This document shows, one piece after another, positions 1 through 8,684 of a stretch of DNA of 23,202 bases. Source of the DNA: JABCPO02 sp963546185 (lineage in GTDB: Bacteria; Bacillota; Clostridia; TANB77; CAG-508). Position 1 is the stretch's first letter; each line of letters starts with the position of its first letter. Under the pieces are notes generated by a model. It did not search any database, was not told the origin of the DNA, and was given only the letters and a program-made list of their open reading frames with translations. The stretch is taken from contig CAUULU010000011.1 in assembly GCA_963546185.1 (NCBI GenBank), forward strand, positions 1 through 23,202, in the 5' to 3' direction. A program made the position numbers and the translations under genes.

Positions 1-2251
1 TTAGTATTTTTAGCAATACTTTCACTATATATAGTTCGGATATTATATAATAGTTATTAATAATCATTTAGATGGGATAGAATTTAAAGGATTTAAAAGT
101 CTAAAAATGGTTAAACAACTTATAAATGTAATAATAGCAGGAACAGTAGTTGTTATAATGTATAATTTCCTATCACATCAAGATATATTAATAGGAGATA
201 TGCTTCAAAAAGAATCAATAAAAGGAGCATACTTAACAGGAGCAGGATTTTTAGATGTAAATATAAAATTATGGATATATAGAATTATAAGTATAGTTAT
301 AATAATAGCAGTATATAATTTTATAAAAGGGATAAAAAAAGAAGAATCTAAAAAAATATTATTTTCAATAGTTCTAGTTCCAGCAACACTTATAGTAGTA
401 TTCATAGCAAATATAGCGATAGATTCAATTTTCTTAAGAGGAAATGATATTGATAGAGAAAAAGAATACATATTACAAAATATTAGAGCAACAGAAGAAG
501 CATATAATATTAATATTGAGAATAAAGAAATAACAAAAGGAACTGAAATTACAGCTGAAAAGATTAAAAAAGATTCTGATTCAATAGAAAAATTACCTAT
601 AGTAACATCAGATGTAGTTAAAGAAACATTAGAGAATAATACAGATAATAAAGAAAAGAAATCATTATATAAATATGGAACACCAAATTTAGTTAAAAAT
701 GGGAATGAATATGAATATTTAACAACTAGAGAAATGGATGATAAGGACAAAACTACAACAAATAAGATATATAAATATACACATGGTAATTTTGGGATAC
801 TTACATCATCTAGCAAGGTAAATAAGAATGGATATCTTTTAAATACTTCAGAAAAATTTGAAGGACAAGAATTAAATGGTATTAAAGTTACAGAACCTAG
901 ATTATACTATGGAGAAAATACTAATTTAAATGCAATTGTAAATGCAAAAGATATAAAAGAATATGATTATCCATTAAGTACATTAACAAATAAAGAAAAT
1001 AACTATAATGGAAAAGGTGGAACAAAGTTAACATTATTAGAAAGAATAGCAATAGCTCTTACAAAAGGAAGTACAGAATTATTGTTTAATAACAATTTAA
1101 CAGAAGATACAAAAGTATTATTAAATAGACAAATAATTGAAAGAGCAAGAAAAATATTACCAAATATAAGATATGATAAAGATCCATACTTGGTAGTAAA
1201 AGACGATGGAGGACTTGCTTGGGTTATAGATGGATATACAGTTACAAGCAGATATCCATATTCACAAAAAGTTTCAATAGAAGCTGAAAAAGGTGGAAAA
1301 GAAAGAATTAATTTCATTAGAAATTCAGTAAAAGTAGTTGTAGATGCATATAATGGAACAGTTGATTTTTATGCAATGGATACAACAGATCCTTTTATAT
1401 CAACAATAATGAAAACATACCCAACATTATTTAAAAATTATAATGAATTATCAGAAAATATTAAAAAACAAATGAAATACCCACAATACCTATTTGATAT
1501 TCAAGCTAAAGTACTTACAACATACCATAATTCAGATGTTGATAATATATATAGAGCAGATGATAGATGGGAGGTTGCAGAAGTTTCAGGATCAGGAGAA
1601 AGAAGCTCAACATCAATGTATACTGTATTAAAAACTGAAAATGATTTAAAACAATCAATTATAACAACATATACACCTGAAAAGAGAAAAAATATAGTAT
1701 CATATTTAGTAGGACAATCAGAAAATGGTGTTAATAAGCTTATAATGTATAGATATAATGAAAAATCAGAATTAAGCCTAAGCTTTATAGACACACAAAT
1801 AGAAAAAGATCCAAAAGTACAAAAAGAATTAAGAGAACTTACAACATTAGGAACAGAATTAAAAACAGTTAGAATATTACTTCCATATGAAAATACAACA
1901 TTATATATTAAAACAATATATCAAGTATTTTTAAATGAAGATTCAGTACCAGTTCTTAAAAAAGTAATTGTAGCAAACAAGGGGAAAGTTGGTATAGGAA
2001 ATACATTAAAAGAAGCTATGCAAAGAATGCTTACAGAAAATGCTATAGATATTGATGTAAGAGACTTGGCAAATGAAGATGAACTTAAAGATGCTATAAT
2101 TAAGCAAAATAAGACATTAAAAGATGTTATTAAACAAGGTGATTTTGAATATACAGGTAAAGACATTCAAAAACTTATAAAACTTGTAGATCAATTAGAA
2201 GAAGTATCAAAAGAAAAGAAAAAAACAACAAATACAGAAAAAACAAATTAA
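1..2251 (+). CDS. UPF0182 family membrane protein, 3' part, one CGG +1 recoding site
   Basis: Large UPF0182 (COG1615) membrane protein of unknown function; its start lies before the window. 749 residues are visible. Hydrophobic segments occur near the start of the visible part, around the ATG at 107, and about 60 residues after that; a long soluble region with family-like sequence (AEKGGKERINFIRNSVKVVVDAY, FDIQAKVL) follows and ends in a Lys/Glu-rich tail. The open frame from position 1 runs into an in-frame CGG at 37-39 and would stop at 58. Skipping C37 gives Val-Gly-Tyr and joins directly to the long frame ending at 2251, so the ATG at 107 is probably internal. The assignment rests on recalled family features, not an alignment. 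Confidence 0.75.
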
Positions 2252-2274
2252 TTTAACAAAAGAAAAGAGGAAAG

Positions 2275-2733
2275 ATGGAATTATTAAGTTATATGGTAAA
2301 TATGTTTGCTATAATGTTTTGGCTTTTTAGAGTCTATGTAGCATTAATGATATCAGGTGGAGCAGAAATACAGTTTACAACACCAGGTATAGAGTTAGAA
2401 ATAACAGTCATATTTATAACACTAATATCAATATTTATGATATTTAGAAGAAATCTAATATTTGCAAGTATATATTTAGGAACATATTTTGCATTCTTCA
2501 CATATGGAATTGCATTAATGAATGGAGATATATCAACAAGTAAACAATTATTAAATGCAATGGTAATGGTAGTTGGAATAATAATAGCACTTTTAAATTT
2601 CTTAGATGTAATGTTTAACAAGAATAGAAAAGGAAGTACTAAAGATAATAAGACAGATTGGTTTTATGCTACAGACAAATATGAAAGAGAATTTGATGAA
2701 AGAGCAGATAGAAATCAGTATAAGATTAGATAA
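2275..2733 (+). CDS. unknown small membrane protein, 152 aa
   Basis: Not recognised. Four probable membrane segments lie near residues 5-27, 41-57, 60-82 and 91-112, followed by a charged cytoplasmic-type tail rich in Lys, Asp, Glu and Arg. An AGAGGAAAG Shine-Dalgarno sits just before the ATG, 23 nt after the UPF0182 stop, so the two are probably co-transcribed; a hairpin terminator follows directly. It holds no in-frame CGG. Co-transcription with UPF0182 suggests a membrane role but no more. Confidence 0.75.
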   Translation: MELLSYMVNMFAIMFWLFRVYVALMISGGAEIQFTTPGIELEITVIFITLISIFMIFRRNLIFASIYLGTYFAFFTYGIALMNGDISTSKQLLNAMVMVVGIIIALLNFLDVMFNKNRKGSTKDNKTDWFYATDKYEREFDERADRNQYKIR

Positions 2734-2738
2734 AGGAG

Positions 2739-2770
2739 AAGATGAGAAGATTAATGTTTTCTCATCTTTT
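2739..2770 (+). terminator. intrinsic terminator after the 2275 gene
   Basis: A 10-bp stem (AAGATGAGAA at 2739-2748 with TTCTCATCTT at 2759-2768) with a 10-nt loop, running into a short T tract, six bases after the stop codon. Confidence 0.7.
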
Positions 2771-2869
2771 AATTACATTAAGAGAAATATATAGAAATGG
2801 AAATAAAGATATAAATATAACTATAATAATTATACTATAATATATTTAGATGTGTTTAAGAAAGAATTG

Positions 2870-2878
2870 TGGTATAAT
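2870..2878 (+). promoter_or_regulatory. probable extended -10 promoter of rbgA
   Basis: TGGTATAAT, an extended -10 (TGn plus TATAAT at 2873-2878), lies 30 nt before the rbgA ATG. No good -35 box is visible. The same TGGTATAAT occurs before minD. Confidence 0.5.
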
Positions 2879-2907
2879 ATAATAGATAAAAGATAAGAGA
2901 GAAAGAT

Positions 2908-3854
2908 ATGTATAATAAGAAAAGAAAAAATAAGAGAGAATGTAATTTAAAGTGTAATATAAAAAATGAGAATAATGATAAGATTTCAAGAAGTAATATT
3001 AACTGGTATCCAGGGCATATGTTTAAGACAAAAAGAGAAATAAAAGAAATACTTCGGAAGTATTAATGTAGTAGTAGAAGTATTAGATGCAAGAATACCA
3101 ATTGCATCAAGAAATCCAGATTTGAATGAAATGATAAAAAATAAGACAAGTATAAAAAGAGTTGTATTATTAAACAAGATAGACTTAGCAGATAGTAAAG
3201 AAACAAAGAAATGGAAAGAATATTTTGAAAATAATGACTATAAGGTTATAGAAACTATAGGAGATACAGGTAAAGGTATTGATGAATTAAAAAGATATTT
3301 AGAAAGCTTGCAGAAAGGTGTTAATACAACAAAAACAATAATAATGGGAATACCAAATGTTGGGAAAAGTACAATTATTAACAAACTTTTAGGAAAAAAT
3401 AGTTTAGAAGCTAAAAATAAGGCAGGAGTAACTAAAAAACTTAAATGGGTAAGAGTAAATGATAAGATTTCTATAATAGATAGCCCAGGAATGCTATGGC
3501 CTAAATTTGAGGATACAAAAATAGGTAATAATTTAGCGGCAGTTCGGAAGTATAAAAGATGACATATTTGATATGGTAGATGTTGCATATGAATTTTTAA
3601 AAGATATCATAGAACATGAAGAATATCTAAAACTAATAATGGATAGATACAATATATCAAATGAAGATTATGAAAAAATAAAAGAAATACCAAATGTTCC
3701 ATATAATCTTATGATAGCTATAGGAGAAAGTAAAAATATAGTAAAAAGAGGAAATGAAGTTGATTTAGAAAAAGTATCTAAAACAATTATACAAGATTTA
3801 AGAAAAAATAGGATTGGAAATATTACATTAGAAAGAGTAGGAAAAGTATTATAG
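2908..3854 (+). CDS. rbgA: ribosome biogenesis GTPase RbgA (YlqF), two CGG +1 recoding sites
   Basis: Circularly permuted GTPase that helps late assembly of the 50S subunit. The full protein is 314 aa when C3055 and C3545 are skipped, placing Gly at residues 50 and 213. It shows the RbgA start motif NWYPGHM (about 32-38), LDARIP, the G4 motif NKID (about 89-92), then G1 GIPNVGKST (about 147-155) and G3 DSPG (about 191-194), the permuted order of this family. WPKFED and the Gly-Ser-Ile-Lys-Asp helix after it match known RbgA. Without recoding there are three fragments, none a working GTPase. The N-terminus carries about 30 extra Lys/Asn-rich residues; 2908 is the only upstream in-frame ATG, with a GAGAAAG Shine-Dalgarno. 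Confidence 0.93.
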
Positions 3855-3904
3855 AAAAGGTAGAAGAAGATAAAGATAAAAATAATAATTTAACTAAAGC
3901 AGAT

Positions 3905-4276
3905 ATGTATTCACCTTTAGTTTGGGCATATATAGGGGATGCAGTGTATGAATTAAGAGTAAGAGAAAGACTAATAGAAAAATCGTATGCAAAACCACAT
4001 ACATTACATTTAAGAAGTATAAAACTTGTAAATGCAAAAAAACAAGCAAGAATACTAGAAGGATTAGAAGAAACATTAACAGAAGAAGAAAAAACAATAG
4101 CAAGAAGAGCGAGAAATACTAAAAACTTTCATGTACCTAAAGGAACAAGTGTTGCAGAATATTCAAAATCAACAGCACTTGAAGCAGTTATTGGATATCA
4201 TCATATAAATGGTAATGAAGAAAGAAAAGAAGAATTATTACAAAAAATAATAGAGATAATTGAAGAAAATAACTAA
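3905..4276 (+). CDS. mrnC: Mini-ribonuclease III (23S rRNA maturation)
   Basis: Ribonuclease III catalytic domain without a dsRNA-binding domain; in Bacillus subtilis Mini-III trims 23S rRNA ends. The signature AYIGDAVYELRVRE is at residues 9-22 and the second catalytic region STALEAVIGYHH near 90. 123 aa, close to family size. The start is uncertain: no Shine-Dalgarno precedes ATG 3905, and the same frame stays open upstream through IEKVEEDKDKNNNLTKAD into the rbgA end without ATG, GTG or TTG. An ATT at 3848, just after AGTAGGAAAAG, is an infC-like alternative. It follows rbgA closely and fits a ribosome-maturation operon. Confidence 0.9.
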   Translation: MYSPLVWAYIGDAVYELRVRERLIEKSYAKPHTLHLRSIKLVNAKKQARILEGLEETLTEEEKTIARRARNTKNFHVPKGTSVAEYSKSTALEAVIGYHHINGNEERKEELLQKIIEIIEENN

Positions 4277-4300
4277 TAAGACTCATGTAACTATATTATG

Positions 4301-4330
4301 TTGACAATAAACAACTATATATATTATAAT
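4301..4330 (+). promoter_or_regulatory. consensus sigma-A promoter of small module 1
   Basis: TTGACA at 4301-4306, an 18-nt spacer, and TATAAT at 4325-4330: both boxes are perfect consensus. It drives the structured leader and the 62-aa gene at 4446. Confidence 0.85.
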
Positions 4331-4338
4331 ATATATAT

Positions 4339-4416
4339 ATTGAAAAAGATTTTAAGTTTTGACTAAAACTTAAAGGAGGTGCAAACAATACAATATATTT
4401 TAAAATCTTATTCAAT
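4339..4416 (+). ncRNA. structured leader RNA of module 1
   Basis: A long outer stem pairs 4339-4355 with 4400-4416 (16 of 17 positions). Within it a 7-bp hairpin (4354-4360 with 4365-4371, GACT loop) overlaps the outer stem by two bases. Directly after the hairpin, inside the outer loop, comes AGGAGGTG at 4374-4381, fully complementary to the 16S rRNA 3' end, but with no standard start codon at normal distance other than the overlapping GTG. The true gene start at 4446 has its own GGGAG. The same design recurs at 4752-4828 with different bases. Confidence 0.65.
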
Positions 4417-4445
4417 AAATTTTTTATTAAAGGGAGAAAAGTATA

Positions 4446-4634
4446 ATGCAAATTAAAAAGAGTGACAATGGAAAAATAAGATACTTTGAAATTGATGAGT
4501 TTGTAAAAAAACTTGTTGAGAAAAAAGCAATAGTTAATACTGATATGATTCATTATATGGAAAATCCACAGGAATTGTGTAATTTGCTGAATAGTGGGGA
4601 AAAACAATTTGGTATTAAATATAGCTTGGTTTAA
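4446..4634 (+). CDS. unknown small protein, module 1 (paralogue of 4851)
   Basis: 62 aa, function not recognised. Charged and soluble, with no membrane segment. It shares KKLVEK in the middle and ENPQ(E/D)L near the end with the 63-aa protein at 4851, at identical spacing, so the two are paralogues. Start chosen from AAGGGAGAAAAG just before the ATG. It is a single-gene unit with its own consensus promoter, structured leader and strong terminator. It has no in-frame CGG. Together with its paralogue it lies just before minD, where many Clostridia carry minC, but it does not resemble MinC. Confidence 0.75.
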   Translation: MQIKKSDNGKIRYFEIDEFVKKLVEKKAIVNTDMIHYMENPQELCNLLNSGEKQFGIKYSLV

Positions 4635-4686
4635 CTTTAGTTTTAAAGTTAAATTTAGATTTTTAACGAAGAAATATATTGGTCAG

Positions 4687-4716
4687 GGCCTAAGGAGAAA
4701 TCCTTAGGTCTTTTTT
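4687..4716 (+). terminator. strong terminator of module 1
   Basis: A 9-bp stem GGCCTAAGG / CCTTAGGTC (one G-U pair), AGAAAT loop, then six T. Confidence 0.9.
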
Positions 4717-4719
4717 ATT

Positions 4720-4747
4720 TTGAAAATTTCAAAAACTGTGATATAAT
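4720..4747 (+). promoter_or_regulatory. sigma-A promoter of small module 2
   Basis: TTGAAA at 4720-4725, a 16-nt spacer, and TATAAT at 4742-4747, just before the second structured leader. Confidence 0.75.
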
Positions 4748-4751
4748 GCAC

Positions 4752-4828
4752 TTGAAAGAAGATAATAAATATTTATACTTAAATATTTAGGAGGTGGAAT
4801 ATAGGACATAGTTATTATTTTCTTTTAT
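4752..4828 (+). ncRNA. structured leader RNA of module 2
   Basis: Same architecture as the leader at 4339-4416. The outer stem pairs 4753-4768 with 4812-4827 (two G-U pairs), an inner 9-bp hairpin joins 4767-4775 to 4780-4788 with a TACT loop (GACT in module 1), and AGGAGGTG follows directly at 4789-4796. The gene itself starts at 4851 behind a separate TTGGAGG. The stems are kept although most paired bases differ from module 1, which supports a selected RNA structure rather than recent duplication. Confidence 0.65.
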
Positions 4829-4850
4829 TAAAATTGGAGGATATATACAA

Positions 4851-5042
4851 ATGGACATTAAAGTTATAAATCTGGATACAGGTGACACACAAATTAAAGA
4901 CCATAGAAAGTTAGTTAAAAAACTTGTCGAAAAGGGACGGGTGACAAGAGAAATGAGAGATCATTTATTTGAGAATCCTCAGGATTTGCTGAGAAAATTG
5001 AATTTAATTAGATTCAATAATTGTCGATATGAGGAATATTAA
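4851..5042 (+). CDS. unknown small protein, module 2, with an exceptional in-frame CGG
   Basis: 63 aa, paralogue of the protein at 4446 (KKLVEK and ENPQDL at the same spacing), function unknown. Codon 30 is CGG at 4938-4940. If read by the +1 rule of the other genes here, it would give Gly (GGG) and then an immediate TGA, a peptide of 30 residues. Read as Arg, the protein continues through the region conserved with the paralogue. It also uses CGA for Arg and other codons rarer in the neighbours. Start from TTGGAGG about ten bases before the ATG. Confidence 0.72.
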   Translation: MDIKVINLDTGDTQIKDHRKLVKKLVEKGRVTREMRDHLFENPQDLLRKLNLIRFNNCRYEEY

Positions 5043-5053
5043 TGCAATTTATG

Positions 5054-5082
5054 CCTAGAGTATATTATACTCTAGGTTTTTT
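5054..5082 (+). terminator. strong terminator of module 2
   Basis: A perfect 10-bp stem (5054-5063 with 5067-5076), ATT loop, followed by six T. Confidence 0.9.
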
Positions 5083-5122
5083 CTTATGTTTTTATAGGGG
5101 TATTTTACAATATCAAGAAATA

Positions 5123-5131
5123 TGGTATAAT
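5123..5131 (+). promoter_or_regulatory. probable extended -10 promoter of the minD operon
   Basis: TGGTATAAT with TATAAT at 5126-5131, 32 nt before the minD start. The -35 region (TTTTAC at 5103-5108, spacer 17) is weak. Confidence 0.55.
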
Positions 5132-5163
5132 AAAAGAGAAATTAAATGACCATGGAGGATAAA

Positions 5164-5946
5164 ATGGGAGAAGTAATAGTAATTACATCAGGAAAAGGGG
5201 GAGTTGGTAAAACAACAACAACAGCTAATTTAGGTGCAGCATTAGCACTAGCTGATAAAAAAGTTGTATTAGTAGATACAGACATTGGACTTAGAAACCT
5301 AGATGTAGTTATGGGATTAGAAAATAGAATAGTATATGATCTAGTTGATGTAGCAGAAGGTAAATGTAAGCTTAGACAAGCACTTATAAAAGATAAGAGA
5401 TTTACAGACCTATACTTATTGCCAGCAGCACAAACAAGGGATAAGAGTGCAGTTACAGAAGAACAAATGATTGAAATAACAAATAAACTTAGAGAAGAGT
5501 TTGATTATATTTTAATTGACTGTCCTGCAGGTATTGAACAAGGATTTAAAAATGCTGTTGCAGGTGCAAATAGGGCAATAGTTGTAACAACAGCAGAAAT
5601 ATCAGCTATAAGAGATGCAGATAGGATTATTGCGCTTGTAGAAGTTTCAGGGATAAAAAATCCAGAACTTATAATAAACAGGTTAAGACCTGAAATGGTA
5701 AGAAAAGGTGAAATGATGGATGTTGATGATATAGTTGACTTATTGTCAATAGAACTTGTTGGGGTTGTACCAGATGATGAATATATCATTATGCATACAA
5801 ATAAGGGAGAACCTGTAGTAACAAATAAGAAATCACCATCAGGAAGAGCATATATTGAAATTTCTAGAAGAATATTGGGAGAAAATGTAGAAATAACAAT
5901 ACCTACATCTAAAAAAGGACTATTTTCTTGGTTTAGAAAAAAATAA
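5164..5946 (+). CDS. minD: septum site-determining ATPase MinD
   Basis: Membrane-associated ParA-type ATPase that positions the division site with MinC and MinE. 260 aa from ATG 5164. Deviant Walker A GKGGVGKTTT is at residues 10-19, then VDTDIGLRNLDVVMG, Walker B ILIDCPAGIEQGF, and a C-terminal amphipathic membrane helix (GLFSWFRKK). The start at 5164 is preferred over the in-frame ATG at 5146 because GGAGG at 5154-5158 lies just before it. minE follows 25 nt downstream. No minC is present. No in-frame CGG. Confidence 0.96.
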   Translation: MGEVIVITSGKGGVGKTTTTANLGAALALADKKVVLVDTDIGLRNLDVVMGLENRIVYDLVDVAEGKCKLRQALIKDKRFTDLYLLPAAQTRDKSAVTEEQMIEITNKLREEFDYILIDCPAGIEQGFKNAVAGANRAIVVTTAEISAIRDADRIIALVEVSGIKNPELIINRLRPEMVRKGEMMDVDDIVDLLSIELVGVVPDDEYIIMHTNKGEPVVTNKKSPSGRAYIEISRRILGENVEITIPTSKKGLFSWFRKK

Positions 5947-5971
5947 TACAATTATATAGAAAGGAGATATT

Positions 5972-6544
5972 ATGCTAGAAGTATTAAGAGAATTTTGGAA
6001 TAGAAATAAGAAATTGGTTGGTAATGAAGATCAACAAGAAGAAAAAGAAAAAACAAGAAATCTTGCGAAAGAAAGACTTAATATATTATTAGTACAAGAT
6101 AGAGCAAGTATCTCTACAGATTTTATGGAAATAATGAAACAAGATATTGTTAAGGTTATGCAAAAATATGTAATTGTAGATGAAAAAACTGTTGAGATAG
6201 AAATGACAAATTCTATAAAAAATGATGGGTTAAGATCAGAAACAGGATTTGTTATAAAAGCACCAATTATTAATGTTAAAAATGAAATGAAAGCAGGAAA
6301 TATTCAAATAACAGAAGAAATAGTTGAAGAACTTGCAGAAAAGAAAGTAGAAGCAATTGGTGATGTTGAAAAAGAAATAGAAGAACAAGAAAAAAGAGAA
6401 ATACTTGAAAGAAATAAAGAAGCAAGAAGAAATAAACTTTTAAAAGAAAAAGAAGAAAGAGAAAAACTAGAAAATATAGAAAAAGATAAAGAAAAAGAAG
6501 AAAATAATGAAACAAAAGAAGAAAGTGATAATCAAGGAGAATAA
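5972..6544 (+). CDS. minE: MinE topological specificity factor with long charged extension
   Basis: MinE stimulates MinD ATPase and displaces MinC to keep division at mid-cell. The anti-MinCD helix AKERLNILLVQDR is at about 32-44, followed by MKQDIVKVMQKYV and the beta strands of the dimer domain to about residue 110. The protein is 190 aa, about twice the usual 85-95, because of a C-terminal tail made almost only of Glu, Lys, Arg and Asn, probably coiled coil. The residues before the helix are also extended. AAGGAG Shine-Dalgarno. The stop overlaps the rodA start (TAATG), implying coupled translation. Confidence 0.9.
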   Translation: MLEVLREFWNRNKKLVGNEDQQEEKEKTRNLAKERLNILLVQDRASISTDFMEIMKQDIVKVMQKYVIVDEKTVEIEMTNSIKNDGLRSETGFVIKAPIINVKNEMKAGNIQITEEIVEELAEKKVEAIGDVEKEIEEQEKREILERNKEARRNKLLKEKEEREKLENIEKDKEKEENNETKEESDNQGE

Positions 6545-7699
6545 TGAACAAACAATTTTTTAAAAATTTGGAATGGAAAGTTTTAATATGTAGCTTATTG
6601 CTTTTAGCAATAGGCCTTTTTGCTTTGTATTCAGCTACTATAAATAAGGGATTGGTGGATTTTACAAAACAAGTAAGATGGTTTGTAGTTTCAATACCAT
6701 TTCTATTATTTTTTACACTTGTAGATTACAATAAGATATTAAAATATTCAGGATTTTTTTATCTTATATTTTTAGGGTTACTTGTAGGAGTACTTTTCAC
6801 AAAGCCAATATCTGGAGCAACAAGTTGGTATAACTTGGGAGAATTTTCATTTCAGCCATCAGAAATTGGTAAAATATTTATTTTAATGTTTATAGTAGCA
6901 ACAATAGTTAGATTACAATATAAAGGGAAAGATGAGATAAATAAGTTGTATAAGCTTATAATTTCATTAATAGTAGCAGCAATACCAATAGCACTTATTA
7001 TAAGACAGCCAGATTATGGTACAGCACTTGCATATATTTTTGCATTTATAGCAATATTATATGTTGGAGGGCTTAGAAAAAGATATATATTTCTTCGGAA
7101 TAATACTTCGGAGGTATTGGTATATATTTAATATATATGTATATACTACCTGTATATGCACCACATGCATTACAAAGATTTAAAGTATTTATGAATCCAG
7201 AATTAGATCCTAGAGGTATAGGGTATAATGTTATACAATCTAAACTTGCAATAGGTTCAGGACAAATATTTGGAATGGGTATGTTTAAAGGGACACAGGC
7301 ACAACTTCGGATATTTACATCCAAAAACAACAGACTTTATATATTCTTTAATATCAGAAGAGTTTCGGATTTGTTGTTTCAGGAATGGTAATAATACTAT
7401 ATATAGTTTTAATAGTATCTGGAATAAATATTGCAAAGACTGCTAAAGATAATTCTGGAACATATCTTGCAATAGGAATTACAGCTATATTTTTCTATCA
7501 TATGGTTGAAAATATAGGGATGACAATGGGATTATTACCTGTAACAGGTGTGCCACTTCCTTTTGTAAGTTATGGTGGTTCATCACTTATAACAAATTTT
7601 ATGGCAATAGGATTATTGCTTTCTATAAGTGGTAGAAGGAAAAAAGCAATATTTGTAGATTTTGAAGGAACTACAACAATGATTAAGAAAGAGGGATAA
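6544..7699 (+). CDS. rodA: RodA/FtsW-type SEDS glycosyltransferase, four CGG +1 recoding sites
   Basis: Polytopic SEDS peptidoglycan polymerase, 383 aa when C7096, C7109, C7308 and C7366 are skipped (Gly at 185, 189, 255, 274). Family marks in the joined protein include QPSEIGKIF, RQPDYGTA, the loop AIGSGQIFGMGMFKGTQAQLG, TDFIYSLISEEFGF, and GVPLPFVSYGGSSL near the end. The first two sites lie 13 nt apart, restoring FLGIILGG. Each break falls inside a motif expected of the family, and no fragment holds the whole membrane fold. RodA rather than FtsW is chosen because of position after minDE, as in Clostridia. Start and stop overlap minE and dus by TAATG. Confidence 0.93.
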
Positions 7700-8661
7700 T
7701 GAAGTTAAAAATTGGGAATTTAGAAATAGAAAATAATATTATAATAGGTCCAATGGCAGGAGTATCAGATAAGGCTTTTAGGCAAATACAAAAAGAAATA
7801 AGTAAAGCTCGGAATTGTATGGACAGAAATGGTTAATGCAAGAGCAGTTGTTTATGAAGATAAAAAAACATTAAAGATGCTTGAAAAATATGAAAATGAA
7901 TATCCAGTAGCATACCAATTATTTGGAGATGATGCTGAATATATGGCAAAAGCATCTAGAATATTAAGTGAAAAATGTGATATATTAGATATTAATATGG
8001 GGTGTCCTGCACCTAAAATTGTTAAAAATGGTGGAGGAAGTGACCTATTAAAAGATATTAAAAAAGCAGAAGAAATTATAATTGCAGTTGTTAAGAACTC
8101 TAAAGTTCCAGTAACTTTGAAAATGAGACTTCGGATGGGATGATGATAATATTACATGTTTAGAAATAGCTAAGATAGCAGAAAAACATGGTATAAAAAT
8201 GATTACTATACATGGTAGAACTAGAAAACAATATTATTCTGGTATTGCTAAATATGATATGATAAAAAAAGTAAAAGAAAATGTGTCAATTCCTGTAATT
8301 GCAAATGGAGATATAACAAATCCAAAGAAAGCATTTGAAGTTCTTGAAGAAACAGGGGCAGATGGAATTATGATTTCAAGAGGTGCACTTCGGAAAACCA
8401 CATAGAATAAGAAATATTGTTGAAAGTTTAGAAAAAAATACTATTATAGAAGAAGATGAAAATCTTGAAGATGTAAAAGAAATAATACTTAAACATTATG
8501 ATATTTTAGAAGAATTATATGGTAAAGAAAAAGCAGTAAAAGATATAAGGAAACATATAATATGGTATACATCTGGACTTAAAAATGGTAAAGAAGTAAG
8601 AGTTAGAGTAAATGAAATAGATTCAAAAGAGAAGATAGAAGAATTGTTAAAAATATTATAA
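7699..8661 (+). CDS. dus: tRNA-dihydrouridine synthase, three CGG +1 recoding sites
   Basis: FMN-dependent enzyme reducing uridines in the tRNA D-loop. 319 aa when C7810, C8132 and C8391 are skipped (Gly 38, 145, 231). Motifs: IIGPMAGVSDKAFR, WTEMVNA, the catalytic-cysteine region DINMGCPAPKIVKNGGGS, TLKMRLGWDDDN, TIHGRTRKQYYSG, ANGDI, and GADGIMISRGALGKP at the phosphate-binding end. Two of the shifts restore the most conserved stretches, RLGWD and RGALGKP. Closest to DusB by length and motifs. The start overlaps the rodA stop. Confidence 0.94.
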
Positions 8662-8684
8662 GATAATATGATTAGGAGATATTT

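Noticed and set aside
205..816. Long open frames on the minus strand opposite real genes
   Set aside because: They mirror AT-rich coding sequence on the + strand, show no ribosome sites and no recognisable domains.
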